DNA from: Epiperipatus broadwayi
Taxonomy: Eukaryota; Onychophora; Udeonychophora; Euonychophora; Peripatidae
Length of the DNA: 64,000 nt
Assembly: GCA_028023455.1 (NCBI GenBank)
Contig: JAQFVV010006197.1
Coordinates: 13,139,254 to 13,203,253, forward strand
Direction: 5' to 3'
The notes beneath the pieces are model-generated. The model had not been told where the DNA came from and ran no database searches. It saw nothing but the letters and a program-made list of their open reading frames with translations. How positions within the stretch are numbered: position 1 is the first letter of the stretch; every line of letters begins with the position of its first letter. The position numbers were made by a program, and so were the translations under genes. Shown one piece after another: positions 25,501 to 40,500 of this stretch.

Positions 25501-28500
25501 TTCATTTATTAATAGCAATTATCAATAAAATAAAGAATTAATAATAAGAAGAAAAGACAAAATATATATAAAAACATAAAGAATACTTCCTGATGGCTTC
25601 GTTCTTCTCTGGGCTAGGATTCAGAGGGCAATATATATCTGCTGTGAAGGTGACTGCTAACATGGTTTCAATGGAGGTTGGCAAAATTGTCTATAGCAGC
25701 TACACTTTAAGAAATAGAAAGGCATATCACTGGATAGCTATATAGGTCTTCGAGCGGTGCGGATGTACAGAACTGGGTCTTGTACTCCATGTTTATTGCG
25801 ATGTCCTGAATAAATCCTGACTCCATTCCCTTAGTGATATAAAACTTTAGTTTAAATTTCACTTGCTTCCTTTTGTTCTTGAACGTCGTGTCTGACCTGT
25901 ATGGTGCCTCACATTAAGAATATTTCGGTTTAAATATCTGAGTTTCTTATGTATTGCTTCCTTCCTTCTTTATTTATTTGGTCAGTATTCTTATTTTTTT
26001 CCTGCTTTCAGATAACACTTCTCAGGAAGCGTATTTGATAATAATAATTTCATTTAATTTTTTCCTTAGTCAATAATTCTTATATTTCTTGGTGTGCACT
26101 TTTCAAAATATGTTCAGCTATTAATAACTCTTCTTCTTGTTCAGCGTTCCGAAAAAATATTTCTTATACTAATAATTTTTCTTTTTAGTCAGTACTCTCC
26201 GAAAACTATACTGCTAACAAAAAGAGAGACCCCAACTTCACCTGACCAGCATTTATATATCACTTTCATTACAGGGTGTATTCTCTCATTCTCTCCATGA
26301 GCTATTGCTCTTAAAATTCTATTTTAATTAAATTATTCTCTGTTTTTAATTATTTAAGTCCAAACAATGGACTCATTTTTAGCTATCTCTTTAAAAAAAT
26401 TTTGTCTTTCGATAACTTTATCTTTTAATTAATTTAAGAATTTCTCAGACCATTTAAATTCCAATCCCTTGATTTCTTTAAATAAAATAAAATCACATTT
26501 CTTTAATTAAATAATTTTGTGTAGGTATCAAGCCGAAAGAGCACTTATACAATTTCTACATTTTTTTTTCCTAAAACATTATACAATAAAAGAAAGAGGT
26601 CATTGGCTAGCCTGCGGTCATGAAAATTAAGTTCTAAAAAAAATTTATAAATATAATAATTACTACTAATAAGAATATACATAGAAAATTATTATGATGT
26701 TATAATTTTATATTAACAGAAGATATTTACAATTATTTACCCAAAGGTATATATAAATAATAACACCAATGAGGCCATATAATTAGTGCTAAATTTGTTT
26801 TGATACCTTTGGAGATGGATCTTTCCAGTTCCTGCACTGACTTGCTATGAGTATAATTACTAAAGTCTGAAACAGTTCTTTGCAAGTTAGTAGCAAGAAG
26901 AGTGATGTGTAAAAACAGCAAGAATCTCTGATTTGCTCTTCTATTTTCTATTTCTAAATATTGTTTATTACTTCATTCTGTGTAGTGATTTTAACCATGT
27001 GGCAGGAGAGATGATTAATAATTAATTATAGTTAAAAGGTATAATTAAATTCCTCTTTAATTGTATAACATTTACACATAAGAATATATGTGCTGAGATA
27101 TGTTATATTCTAATATTTATTTATTTTCACTACCCTGTGCCAAACCATATTAAAACTACTTTATTAAGCATTTAAAAAACAAGACATTCTATCCTAGGCA
27201 TGTATAGAAACTTCTATAATTTATTATACTGAAATAGCAAACAATATATTAGGACGAACATAGTGTGCTGATAAATAGACTGCAGTGATATAGTTAAATT
27301 TCAATGATTCATTATTATTAAATACTTTCTACTTTTATATCATAACATTTATATTTAAAGGAATATTTTACTCTGGACAGAAATTCAATTCATAAACCCA
27401 TAAGTTAAATATTACTGGCTGTGTCTTCATTATTATTTAACTTAGAACATTATTTATCATTTTATATTCAACAATTAGTATTATTTCACGTTATATATTC
27501 ATATAAACTTTTACATCAAAATCCTTATTGATTTAATCTAATTATTTTTATTATTTAACTGGAAAAATTTCTTAATTAAGAGATATAAGCATCACATAAA
27601 CAAATATTTTTTTATTAATTTAAATATCAAATTTCATTATTTCTCAGCATAATAGCATGTTAGTCATATAAATCTTATAATATTTTTTATAATCTATCTT
27701 TGCCATTATGCATGTATAGATATAAAGTACTTCATGCCTTCACGTATGAATATATAACAAATTATTGATCATTATACCTTAAATATTTCAGCCCCATTAT
27801 TAATGCAAAGAGATTAACATGCTCAAATTATTTTAAATAATGTTCAATTATAATAATAGAGTATTCATCTTTAGACATCAGTTTGCAGAGAATTCCTCCA
27901 ATTAGTATAACCCTCAATTTGAAAATAATAATATATTTTTCTTTTAAAACTTTAAATCATTTCTTTATGACATCAAAACATAAAAAAATATCTACCTTCA
28001 TAAAAGAAATATTCTTAGGAAATGAAATTTGCATGATTGTCTTTATATGTATATAGTAACGGTAATTTTAGGCTTTTCCAACATACTGTGCCAGTCAGTC
28101 TTCAACGACAGGCACAAAGATGGCTACAAGCATAATTGCAGCCCAAACAAATGTACATATTATAATAAAAGGAGTGGTCTGTGCAAGTATATTTTTTTTG
28201 TTGCTTACACACATATTATATGGTAAATAAATAAGGTGAATGGTGATAATACACTTATAAATAAACGAATGCGGACACCACACATAGATATGTATTTTGC
28301 TGTTTAATAATTGCTATATAATTTTTTATTTTTTGATATAAACAAATATGGTGGAAGATTAAAGAAATTATCGCGGGAAACTTAAATGTATTTGCATAAT
28401 TAAGAGAACTGTATGAATTGCAGACTGAAGGGTCATTAGTAACAGTTTGTCATAAACTTAAAACAAAAACAAAGACAATCTTAAAATTAAAAATCTTAAT

Positions 28501-31500
28501 TGCAGTGAAAAAGAATCCTTTATGCTCCCAGTGGTAACATTTTAATATGGAGAATGACAGCAGCTCAAGTATAGCAGAAATGTCTCTTAAAGATTGTAAA
28601 GTAGCTACCGCTAAATAGATCTGTCTTCAAAAATTTTAAAAACTAACTTGGGAACTAACAGCATAAATGGCAATATTATGAAATAATAGGAATTGTTAAA
28701 GTACAAGTAAAATTAAATGATAAAAGCCATAAGTTAACTTTGTACAGAGTTTCCAGAAAAATAAAACCGTTAATAGGCCAGGATAGGTTCAAATCTCTCA
28801 GAATAAGCATCAATGTCATAAAAATGTTAACATTAAAAAGAAATACAGAATATATTTATGGGTCTATTTAAGATAAAACTGGGGAGATAAAAACAACACC
28901 TGATCTATAGGAGCCTAGAGAAAACTCAGCCCCAGTCATATGTAAATTATACCGAGTCCAACTAAAAATTCGGAGCGGGCTACTTCTATTGTGATAGTTA
29001 ACAAACCAGATGATAAAGTACAAATTTGCAGAGATTACCAGATGACAATTAACAAAACCGTGTAAAAAGCATATACTACTCAGTATCTATGGAAGAGAAA
29101 TCCTTGCTTTGTCACAGAAATCATCGTACTTCATCAAACATGAACTTCATACTGCATTTCATCAAATACCTATGAGTAAAGAGACTTCTGATTTGTTGAA
29201 GACTACAACCCATTTGGGATTATTTAATTATAACTATCTTCTATTTAGGATTAGGGTGCCACTGAACATTTTTTAGGTCAAGGTAGATATGTTGCTTAAT
29301 GGTGTACCATTCACGATCTAATTTAACATTCACATTTTTAATTTAGATGTTCTTTTACGCACTAGAAAGTGCAAGTTAATCAAACTATGAAAAGAAAATA
29401 TATTCTGATCATTTACGAATTTGATCATTTCAAGAACATAGCTATATTTCCTGATTAACTGGCCTAATAATTATTACGATTTGAATCAGTTTCTTATTTA
29501 TTTAGAAAAGGGAGCCAAAATTCTATACAAGAATTCACTGATTTCAATTTGTAACTAATAAATAAAAGTAAGATCGGAATTACATTTCTTGTCATTTTAA
29601 ATTTTTATATGAATTTTTCTTTTGGAATTTTCCACAGGCTTAAACAAGCATGTTGGCAAAAATAACTGATACATTTCTCATGGAATTAAGAGTATGATAA
29701 ATCTAATAAATTAACATTAATAATGCACAATAAAAAATTGATATTAAAGATAAATATTTTATTATACAAATTAAAATATTTAAACAAGAATTATTAATAA
29801 ACTGGAAAGAATACACACATGCTAACCCAGATAATATTAATCAAATAATTAAAACAACTATTACAATCTTCTTAAGTTTCTTCTAGAAAGTTCCTTGAAT
29901 AATAAAAGTTAATGTCTCTATTGATATTATAAATTTATAGTTAACGTTGTTGATTTAGTCACAAATGTGGTATGAATAATCTTATCGGTAAGAATAGATT
30001 ATGATAGCATACACATATTTCTTGAGATGAATGAGCTCGTGGTCTTTGAATTTAATCCTGTCAACATTTTATATGTTCCCGGTATGTCCTAAGGCTAGAC
30101 TCGAAAGTTTTTCGGTTCTACTCCTGTATGATGACTTAATTCAGCATATGAGTACTAGAGCAGTCTGGGATAGGACATTTTCTCTACTCTGGACCCACGA
30201 AAACTTCTAGCTAAGGAAAAGACACCAAGACTTCAAGAACTAGTTTGAAGTTTTTCTGCCCTTTTTATAGCCTTAGGTCAGTTTTTAGACTTCTGCACAT
30301 ATATTATCTTTTGTTTTGTTATCAAAATGCATGTTAATAATCTTGTACATTCTTTCTTATTTTTGAGGCACAAAGTTTTTTTTTTTTTTTATGAATTACT
30401 TTGGCCATCTTTAATTATTGTAACCTTTCTTTTATGTTTGGAATTTCTTTTTTTTTGTTTACCTGGATTAGTAATCTGCATGTCTTTTTTATTTCCTCCA
30501 ATTTTAACTTTAATTAAATTAAATAGATAATTCGAAACAAAAATAACTTTCACTGCACGTTATCTAAAAATAAATCATACTAACTAACAAAAGAAAAACT
30601 AAATTGTGTCTTTTGAACGATCTTTAAATTGTATCTTTTTAAAGCTTTTTTTTAAAAATATTACCAAATGCCAATATATTCATGAGCGATACGTATTTTA
30701 ACAGAGTCCAATGGATTAAAAGTAATCCCTTATTTTAGTGACAAACTGATCACAACTAACTCAGTTAAACATCCTCATAAAGAGAGTAATTCAAGTATGT
30801 AAGAACTTCAAAGGATTTGGTACAATACTAAACACAGATAAATGTATATGGAATACAAAAAAGTTAAATTTTTTCAGTTACATCATATCAAATAATGGAA
30901 AAGTCCCACACATGATAAAGTTAAAGTGGTAAAATGCATCTAGACTATAAAACGTAAAAGAACTTCAAGCATTTTTAGGTTGGTCACTTTCTAAAGAAAA
31001 AATTAGAAATGGGAATGGTCAACCACCCAAGAGAATGCTTTCATTAAAACAAAATCTCCGTTATCATCAGATAAATTGCTAAAGCATTATGATAGCAATC
31101 TAGACAAATAATATTGATTATGGGCTCATCACATTTTAGATTCGAAGCTGTCTTAATTCACCCCACATACAAAGAAAGATCCATAGGATATGTATTGAGA
31201 ACACTGTCTAATGATAAAAAAGCTTTGTCTATAGTTTTGGGAATTCAAAAATTCCATCAGAATTTATATGGTCATCATTTTACTACAATAACCGATCACA
31301 AATCATTGCTAGGTATATTGGCAAAGGTAAAACCTATCCCAGACTATCTCAGCCCATGTATGCTAAATTGAATTACTTTCCTTTCAGCTTATGACTTTGA
31401 ATTAATCAATAAGAAAAGACATATTAATACAACATACTGTTGTTGTTTCACAAAATTCCAGACAAAATGGAAGTAAAAACCATAAATGTGGATACCAATT

Positions 31501-34500
31501 ATATTGAATAATCTGCATTTACCATTATTAAATAGTAAAATAATGACAGGGTGGAATAGCAATGGTCGAGAATACCAACTATTAATAAAGTGGACTAGTA
31601 AATGCTAGTCCATTAAATGACTTCAAATCTTGCCATTATCTTTTTGGAATGTTCTTGAAAATATGTATGCAAAAAATGTATATTAAATGGTGATAGAGTA
31701 ATAATACCTTCCCAAGACCATAACAAAGTACTCAAGATATTGCACATCATGCACTCAGGAGTAGTATGTGCTAAAGCCCTTGTTAGAAACTACATTTGAA
31801 TGTCTAAAATTAATGAAGAGATCAAGACATTTATTAAAAAGTGCATGGCATGTCAATCAAACGTTCAATTACTTATACTTAAAAAAGAATATCATTCATG
31901 GTCAAATACTACAAATCAAGGACAACAATTCATGTTGAACCATGCCAGTTCCTTTATAGGCCATATATTCTTAATACTCATTGATGCATACTCCCATTAG
32001 GTAGCATATCTAATAGTCTATTGTTACTTTCAGATTTATTTACCCCCCCCCCTTCAATTTCTTCTTCTTCGCACATTTCTCATCAGACCAAGTATTACTT
32101 ATTTGTTACTTTATACATTTCATTAACTAATTTTTTTTTTTTTTTTAAATTAGTAGTTATAACTTATAAATCTCAAAATAATAGATATATGTAAAAAAAA
32201 AAAAAAAAACTGTTCTGAATAATATTAGTACAGTATTTTGAAATTGGTAACATATAGACATTTAAGATTATAACATGAATTAAAATAAAAGCTAATGTAG
32301 TAGAAATGATGAAGGGATAAAATTATTGATATTGAAAATGAAACTATATTTAAAATGATAAACCTTGTTCAATTGTTTAAATGTTGACTGCTTTCATGTA
32401 TTTACATTTATAAACCTATCTAGCCTTAATCATTATTAGCTTCTTATCTAAATAATACATAGTTGGAGTGCAGTTAGAAAATTATAATTGAGTATTTGCT
32501 AGTCTGCTTTCAGAACAGGTTATATTTATCTGTTTAATGAGGTTTATTTAAACTTCTTTGAATTAATAATTTCACTTTCAGTAATAAAGTTGCAATATTT
32601 AGTATCTATTTAAATTTATTAGACCATAGATAGATAAAGATGGATTTCCACCTTTATTGTTAAAAGGTTGCCTTGACAACAGATTGAGATTGTTATTGAT
32701 ATTAAGAATTGAATTGCTTTCATGTATTTATAATAAATTATATATATATTCATATTTAATCTATTTGTGTTACTTTTTCAAGGCAAAAATGAGATAGAGA
32801 TCAAAGCATCCATAGGACAACCAAAAAACTAACATCAGGCTAAAATATAAAATATATTATGCAGCAATCTGTTTAGTTCTTTATGAATTAAGATGGTAAT
32901 AAGATAGATCACCCTTAAAGTCCACACACATATGCAATCTTTTACTTTATTAATTTGTTGTTCAGAATGAAACAAGCATCCCTTCTAGACCATTACAATA
33001 CATAATAATTTAAAAACTATTATGTTTCTTAAGAATGGCATTAATTTTAAAGACTTTTATGAAGTTTTTTGATACTTCAAATTCAAAAAATGACTATTTA
33101 ATACAATAGCAATTATACTCATAAATGAAATAAAAATTAACAATATAGTGTTAATAATAATATATAAAATACAAATAATATTCTTGAGTATTGAAAATAA
33201 ATTACAATAAAAAAAACTTCTAAGAACTTGGAAATCTTTTCAAGTTTTATTTGGTCAGGATTTGAATCCTAGCAATAAAAACTGGAAGTAATTGTGCTGA
33301 ACTCTGCCTAAAAATTACCTAAAAATTCTTCAATAAATATATGTGAGCATTCATTTTAAAAATAATATTTTAGCAACTAAGATTATATTAGAATTTCAAT
33401 ATTCATTTGATATCTGAAATAAAAAGTTTTAGACAAAAAAGTGGAGTTGAAACAAATCAAGTAAAATCATACAAATTAATTTTTTTTTTTTCCAATTTAA
33501 TTAATGTCTAAAGATGGAAATTATTTGATAACAAAAAAATATAAAAGTGTATATTGAGAAAAAAATATAAATCAATCATAAAAACAATTAGAATTAAAAT
33601 TTGATTAATGTGCTTACTTATATAATAATAATAATACATTTTAAAAATTCAAAAATTAATATTTTGATATGCTACAGATTTAATGTAATAGTTTATTTAA
33701 AAAAAAATAATAATAATAAAATAGATATTGATAAACTATGAATTATGATATAGAAACTAAAAATCTGAATATTACTAGCTTTATGTTGAAAAGTTTGAAA
33801 TAAATGACAAAAAGTATGTAAAAACAAATTATTATGATAATAATAAGTAAATAAAATTGATTTGTATTTACCCCATGATTCTGGAAGCAGTTTTCTGACA
33901 GAAGATGTCCTCAATGTTGTAAAAAATGCTCCTCTATGAATACTTGCAAAGTGCGATACAAATCGCAGAAAGTTTAAACGTTCAGCACTAATAGTAAGTC
34001 CTGAAGTCTAAATTACAAATACATATATATATATAATTATAAAAAAAGTTTAAATACTGTTAAAAACATATAAATGTTTTTTAAAAAGTGAAATACTGAT
34101 AAGTTTTAATTTGAAAAAAAAAAAAAAAAAAATCTAAAGTAATATCTAATTCTTATAAACTCATTATAATAATTAACATTCAAAAGTTTTAAATGCATTG
34201 AACCAGATTTCAGAAAATTACTGCCAGAATCATAGTGCTGTTTAAAGTTTAGCAATCAGAAGTATGCCTAATCTTTTCATAATAACTCAATTATAATGAG
34301 TTTATAAGAATTGCATTATTGGATAAAATAATACTTATAAAAAAAAGTCATATACCTATCTATTGTCTTTGCTGTTTACAAATTATTTTTTACAATTTTG
34401 ATAATTTTAGTTGAAAAGTCAAACATATATTTTATCTATTATTCAAAAATTTATAAAAATTCAATATGAACCTAGTCATATGCAAAAAAAAAAAAAGAAT

Positions 34501-37500
34501 ATTCTTGCCTTATACACTAATTTTTCGATTGCGCACTGTGCCCAAATATTACCTATCAATACTCAGATAAAACATTACTTTCTTTATAATGAAGCTTTCT
34601 AAAAACTTTATAATACATTATATAATTTTTATTTAGTATCAGAATTCTAATAATACGTTTGTAAATACTAAATATACACATGTATGTATGTTGTTTATCT
34701 TGGTGGTGGTTTCAATTTTAAAGCTACAATAAAATCAGAACTTAAATGACAAACATTTAGATTACTAAGATGTGAATGAACTGGAGCTATTCTATACTAT
34801 TATTATTAAAAGATTCCAATTCCTAATCTAATTTACCATTAAAAAGTAACAACGAGATAAGAGGCTATGATCTATTACTTCATTGGCTTTATTATTACCC
34901 AAATTTCTACTTTAATTTCATTTTTCAACAGCAAGCAGATACACAAATTTCATTATCAATTTTAAAAAGGGTAAGATTTAATCAAAATAAATGTTTAAAC
35001 TACTTTTTAATAATTACAGTAAGTTTAACTTTATTCTGGTCTCAAAAATTAACAATGCATTTTAAAACTTAATATATTAATATAATAAAAAATCTATGAA
35101 AATCTAAAATATAACACATTGTGCCAAAAAAAATTTATCAAATTCAAATACATCACTAAAATGTAAAAATAAAGTATAGAAATTTGATACTAGACTTTTA
35201 AAATTCTCCATCTTCATTAACAAAACCAAGACCAGATCTCATTTTTTAATTTTATAATTCAGTAGAAAATATTTTTAAAATAAATTAATAATGTGTCAAA
35301 TACTCAACTGACGCTGGCAATAGACCTTCGATTATGATGATGAATAATCAATTTACAGATCGCAAGTATATCATATTGTCTTGTACGATATGATATTGGC
35401 TTATCAATGATTAGGTATTGCTTCCATGCAAATTGTCTTTTTTCTCTCCCATTATTTTCCTCTCATTGTCTCTTTTTATCATTTTATTTTCAAATATTGC
35501 ATTTGAATGAAATTTCCATTCTTTAATTTCACTTATATAAATTCTGATTAATTTAATATAAATATAAAAAAAATACAAAGCCTCAGGATTGAGAATCATG
35601 ATAGAGATGATTTAGCGGGCTGGGCTTATTAGTTATAATTTTACATGTGACAGTATAATCAATATTGACTTTCTTTGGAACTGATGTGGAAATGTAATTT
35701 CATTCAATAAATAATGTCATAATTGAGTCGACACTATTTCAGAAATCTAATTGATCACACAGATATAATCGTACATTAAAAAAAAAGAAAAAAAGAGGCC
35801 TGTTTTGCAAAATGTGGATAAGTTACAATGCCTATTGGATTGCTCATTTTAGATGAATAGAAATAGAAAAGTAAAAGAAAGTAAAAATAATAAGGATAAG
35901 TATTTCCTTTTTTTAAAAAAGTACATTGAATGTGCAAATATTTGCTTAATAATAACTTGACAAAATGGATAAGACTTATAGCTAAACTAGTGGCAAGGAT
36001 TTAAGATTGATATAGCTGTTTTAATAAAGAAAAGAAATTTGACTGAACAAATAAATGGCTAAAGATATTTGATGGGAAAATGACTGCATGGCATTGGATG
36101 AAGTCTAAGTTGATATAAATTAATGATATCAAAAATTGATTTGTGCAATAATTTGTATCTATTTAATCATTACTTAGTTAAGATTAATAAAATTGAAAAA
36201 AAGGAAGCTATTATTTATTGTCATATAATGTTCTTACATCAATATCACTAGGATAAAACTTTTTTCCTTGGAGATTTTAATGTAAGTGTTTGGTAGGAAC
36301 ACTTACTATAGTTCTAAAAATTATTGAAAATAGTGGTAATGGCGCAAACAATTCAATGATATGCTGTTATTGAATTGATATGAAACACATGGATTGACAA
36401 ACACAAACACTTTGCATAGACAAAAAAGTTGCTAGAAAGAATCAAAGCATTTATGCTCAAAACAATATCTCATGGATTATATTATATTTCAGAAATTGGA
36501 ATGTAAAATAGATTAAAATTAGAAGAGTACTAAAAGATGTAAATTGTTGAACAGATAGCAGATTAATGATTTACCTTTATTAATTTGGTCAATCATTCGA
36601 ATCAATCAAGAATGAGTGCAAAAGTTTGAAAATAATTGACTGATTATGGAAGTATATTCACATTGTGCTGCTACATAAGAAGCACTATTACTGGTAGAAG
36701 TAAATCTGAAGCATTTGAAATAAAAACAAATGTTAAACAAGGATCTTTGGAATAATTTATTGGCTGCCTCAAAAACAAGTATCAAGATGTGTTTTAGATA
36801 GATAGTTTATTTGACCTTTTTTGATAATAATTATATATCTCTCCATACTCAAAAGTATAGTTTGCAATCTTTGCATTGTTCTTCTATTGAGTATCCAAGG
36901 CCCAGATCCATAAATAAATATAGACATATTTCCTTTTAATATTAAGTTATTTTTTCCAATTATTAAGTTATAATTAATTTTTCAACTATTATATTGTTTC
37001 CATCTGCATTAAGAATCTGACCAAGCTATTTATAGCATTAAAATCTAATTCATTGCTATAATTATTTCTTTTCTCCTTTTTTGAGAAGTCAATGAACATT
37101 TTTTTTTTTTAGCATTTACCTTTATTTGTTGCAGTAATCTTATAGATCTTGGAACATGCTAGAAGCTCAACCACATCATCTGCAAAATTCAGAAGGCTTG
37201 AATAATCTTCATTTATTTTTATATCCTTATAATATCCCATTTCCTCCAAAAATATTTCTTGAAAAAGTATTGCAAAGATTTGAAGAAATGGAATCACAAT
37301 GCTATGTACTTATATCAATCTTAATTATTTTAGAGTCAAGTGTTGTCTAATCCTTGTTACTGTTTGGATCTGTATTTTGATGTTCCAAAATAACAAGTTG
37401 TGCTTTTTAAATACTCATAAATCAGTATAGGTGAGTATAAAATTATTTTTCTTGAAGATTATCAGAATTCTATTACAATTTTATAAAAAATGATAATCTA

Positions 37501-40500
37501 AATATAAACAAAATCAAAGAATATTCATAAATTTTTATTTTTCTATATTAAAATAAGGTTTATAAATGTCATACTAGCACATATTTTTTATATATTTTTA
37601 AAACAACTTTATACAAATACCCTACTTCTTACGCAGAACCCCATCCAGTTTATCCTATATATTAATGCATTGGCAACAATTTTTAGTAAAATCAATCTTT
37701 TACATAATTAATTTTTTGTAGGATTTTACATTTTAGTAAAAATGATGCAAATTTGCACTCAAAAGGTAATTAATGAAATTTCAAAACATTGCAGACTTTA
37801 TGTTTAAACTTCAACAAGATATGATCAAAATAATTTTCAAACTCTAGAAAAATTAACCAACTACTATTTAATATATAAAGAGTATAGCTTTGTTAAATAA
37901 TCATCAATTGCTTTGATATACCACACACACACATACAATCCAATGATGTTTGAATATCTAATCAAAGTGGTCAACAAGATACTTCCTCTACAGAAAATTC
38001 CAAAACTAAGAAAAAACTTCAATAATTACACCTTCAAATAGTGTCTAGTCTAAATTTCAAATATTTATATTTAAGCAGATAAAATGTATACTTTTTAAAA
38101 AAATTTGTAACACTTACATTCACATCCAAATTTAATCTCATTTCTGATACTTTTCTTGAAGTGGAAGTCTATGTTAAGTTAACAATATTTCTAACAAAGC
38201 AAATCTAAATACTTTTTCTAGCATATTTAAATATATTTTATTAAATTTCACTTCAACCTCTATCTTTATTTTTCTAACTTTGCTAATGTGCTAAAAAATT
38301 GTAATAATGCATTTGTCAAAACTATCACATATTTTAAAACAAATTTATATATGTTGTCATAACTAAATGTATTCCATAAATTTTGAGTAACTCCATTTAT
38401 GCATAAGTTGGAAAAATGATAAATTTCTTTAGTGAAAATATTTTTAGGATGTTCTTGTGTTGAAAACTTTTTTATAAAGTATATATTACTTAAAACATAA
38501 TATTTATTAAAAATTATAGATATTTTGCAAGTAATTATTTAATAGTTAATAAATTTATTCTGCTGTTAATAAATAAATGAATACTCACCACAATGTAATA
38601 AAAAAAAATAAAGTTAATTTAGTGCTAATAAATAAAAGAGAAGTAATCCCTCATTTCCTTACATGCTATTTTTTGTCTGATTACGCTCAATTATATTCAA
38701 GTGGAGGAAATAATGTATTTTAATTTAAAAAGCTTTTTGTAAACTTTATATAAATCAGTAAATATGAATTTATTATGTTGAGTTTATGAAGCAAAAATTT
38801 ATTTGCATATCAAATAATTTTTTCTTTTTTTGCTAATTTAATTATTACCTGTGTCATACCTAAACCAGATTTAGTGGACAAATTTCCTGTACACAATAAA
38901 TATTCCAAAGATCTAGTTAAGTGGGTGACACTTACAATGGCTTTTGCAAACACTTCTAAAAATAAAAAATATATAAAAATATTGTAAGAAACCAATAGAT
39001 ATTTTAACTTTATAAATTATATATAAATATCAATTCATCCTATAGATTAATGATAATTTATTTTAATTTTTTTGCCAAACATTTTATTCTTTATTTATTT
39101 ATCAGATGATTAGTTGTTTGAGAAGTCATGTGACATTTAATCATTAAAATTACAGATTGGGCATGACATTTCCATTCACTTGACTAAACTGAGATCTGGC
39201 CTTTCTTTTTTGCTTTAATTAAAATATGATTTAATAAACTTCCAACTTAGAGCAATGATATGATTTTAAACTTTTTGTTTTATAATAAGTACTTTACTTA
39301 TATTGGTTATTTCAATAATAATAATAACGATAATAAAATAATAATAAAAACAATATTTAGAAAGAAAAAAAAAGATATTGGCATGAACCCTTTACAAAAC
39401 AAAAATCAAAAGCAAAGTAACAAAATCTACTGACTTAGCAGTTGTAATAGGTTATAAATATTTCAGATTTAAAAAAAAAAAACATTTGCAAATGCTGATT
39501 ATTTGATCTTATTAAATAAAAAAAGTAGAGCTATCAGGACAGATATTCATTAAGACAATAAAGTTAAAAAGTATAATTTAGATCTATAAAACTAATAATA
39601 CAAAATACATTAAATGTCCGTAAAGATGTTCACACACACACACAAAACTTAGAATGCTGAAATTAATACACATTCAAGTTAAGATTAATTGTATTGAGAT
39701 CAAGACTTGATATCAAAACAGTCATTTTAATATTAAGATATTAAATAATATAATCTTCAATAACTTCTCTTCCTCTTTCCTTCTTTATTTTTGCTTTTCT
39801 AATATATAACATATAATAACCACATTCCACTCTTTTGACACTTTGAAGCAAAATATATTGCTTCAAAGTGTCAAAAGAGTGGAATGTGGTTATTATATAT
39901 TAAGATATTAAATAATGATATGCTTTTAATATTGAGTAAAAGAATTTTCAAAGCTTTGAAATATAAAGTCTAAGACTAAGACTTTAATAAAAATGTAAAC
40001 ATTTTAATCAGTATCTAAATTTAAAATGATCCACAATAAATTTTACTTTGGAAATATTACCAAAATCACACTTTTCTTTATTAAGCTGTAATGTCCTATA
40101 AATACAATTTATCCAAATCACTTCAAACACTTTTTAGCAAAACTCTTTATTTGTACATATATACATACACCTACATTTCGACTGTCCTGCAGTCTTCTTC
40201 AGAAAATGAACTGGCTCTGAAGAAGACTACAGGACAGTCAAAATGTAGGTGTATGTATATATGTACAAATAAAGAGTTTTGCTAACAAGTGTTCGAAGTG
40301 GTTTGGATAAATTTTACTTTAGTTAATTTTAGCACTGTAATCAATGACATCTATATTTTTATTGATTTTTCAACATTTTGAGATGATTTTTGCTATATTT
40401 TAACAGTGAATATTTATAAAATATGGTATATTCTACTTGGAATATAAAGCAATATGGAGCACAGAAACAAGATAAAAAATAAAGTATTCTAATTCTAGCC

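Larger units (their letters stand above)
20696..33871 (-). other. POLR1B: POLR1B intron, 13176 bases, the largest complete one
   Basis: The intron contains a weak mariner-like trace (21380-21900), a C12 run (21976-21987), a GC-richer block with a recurring motif (24270-26600), a gypsy remnant (28600-32030), a C10 run (32043-32052) and a SINE piece (33236-33310). The stretches 21988-24269, 26601-28599 and 32053-33235 show nothing recognisable. 23100-23600 is slightly GC-richer but yields no protein match that I can name. Confidence 0.6.
34008..38848 (-). other. POLR1B: POLR1B intron, 4841 bases
   Basis: The intron contains a small inverted-terminal-repeat element (34148-34312) and LINE endonuclease and RT traces (36220-36580 and 37100-37300). 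The stretches 34313-36219 and 37301-38848 are AT-rich with nothing recognised. Confidence 0.6.

Noticed and set aside
28029-28283. Overlapping frames on both strands with Cys-rich residues
   Set aside because: The two strands overlap fully and neither matches a known family. Treated as chance.
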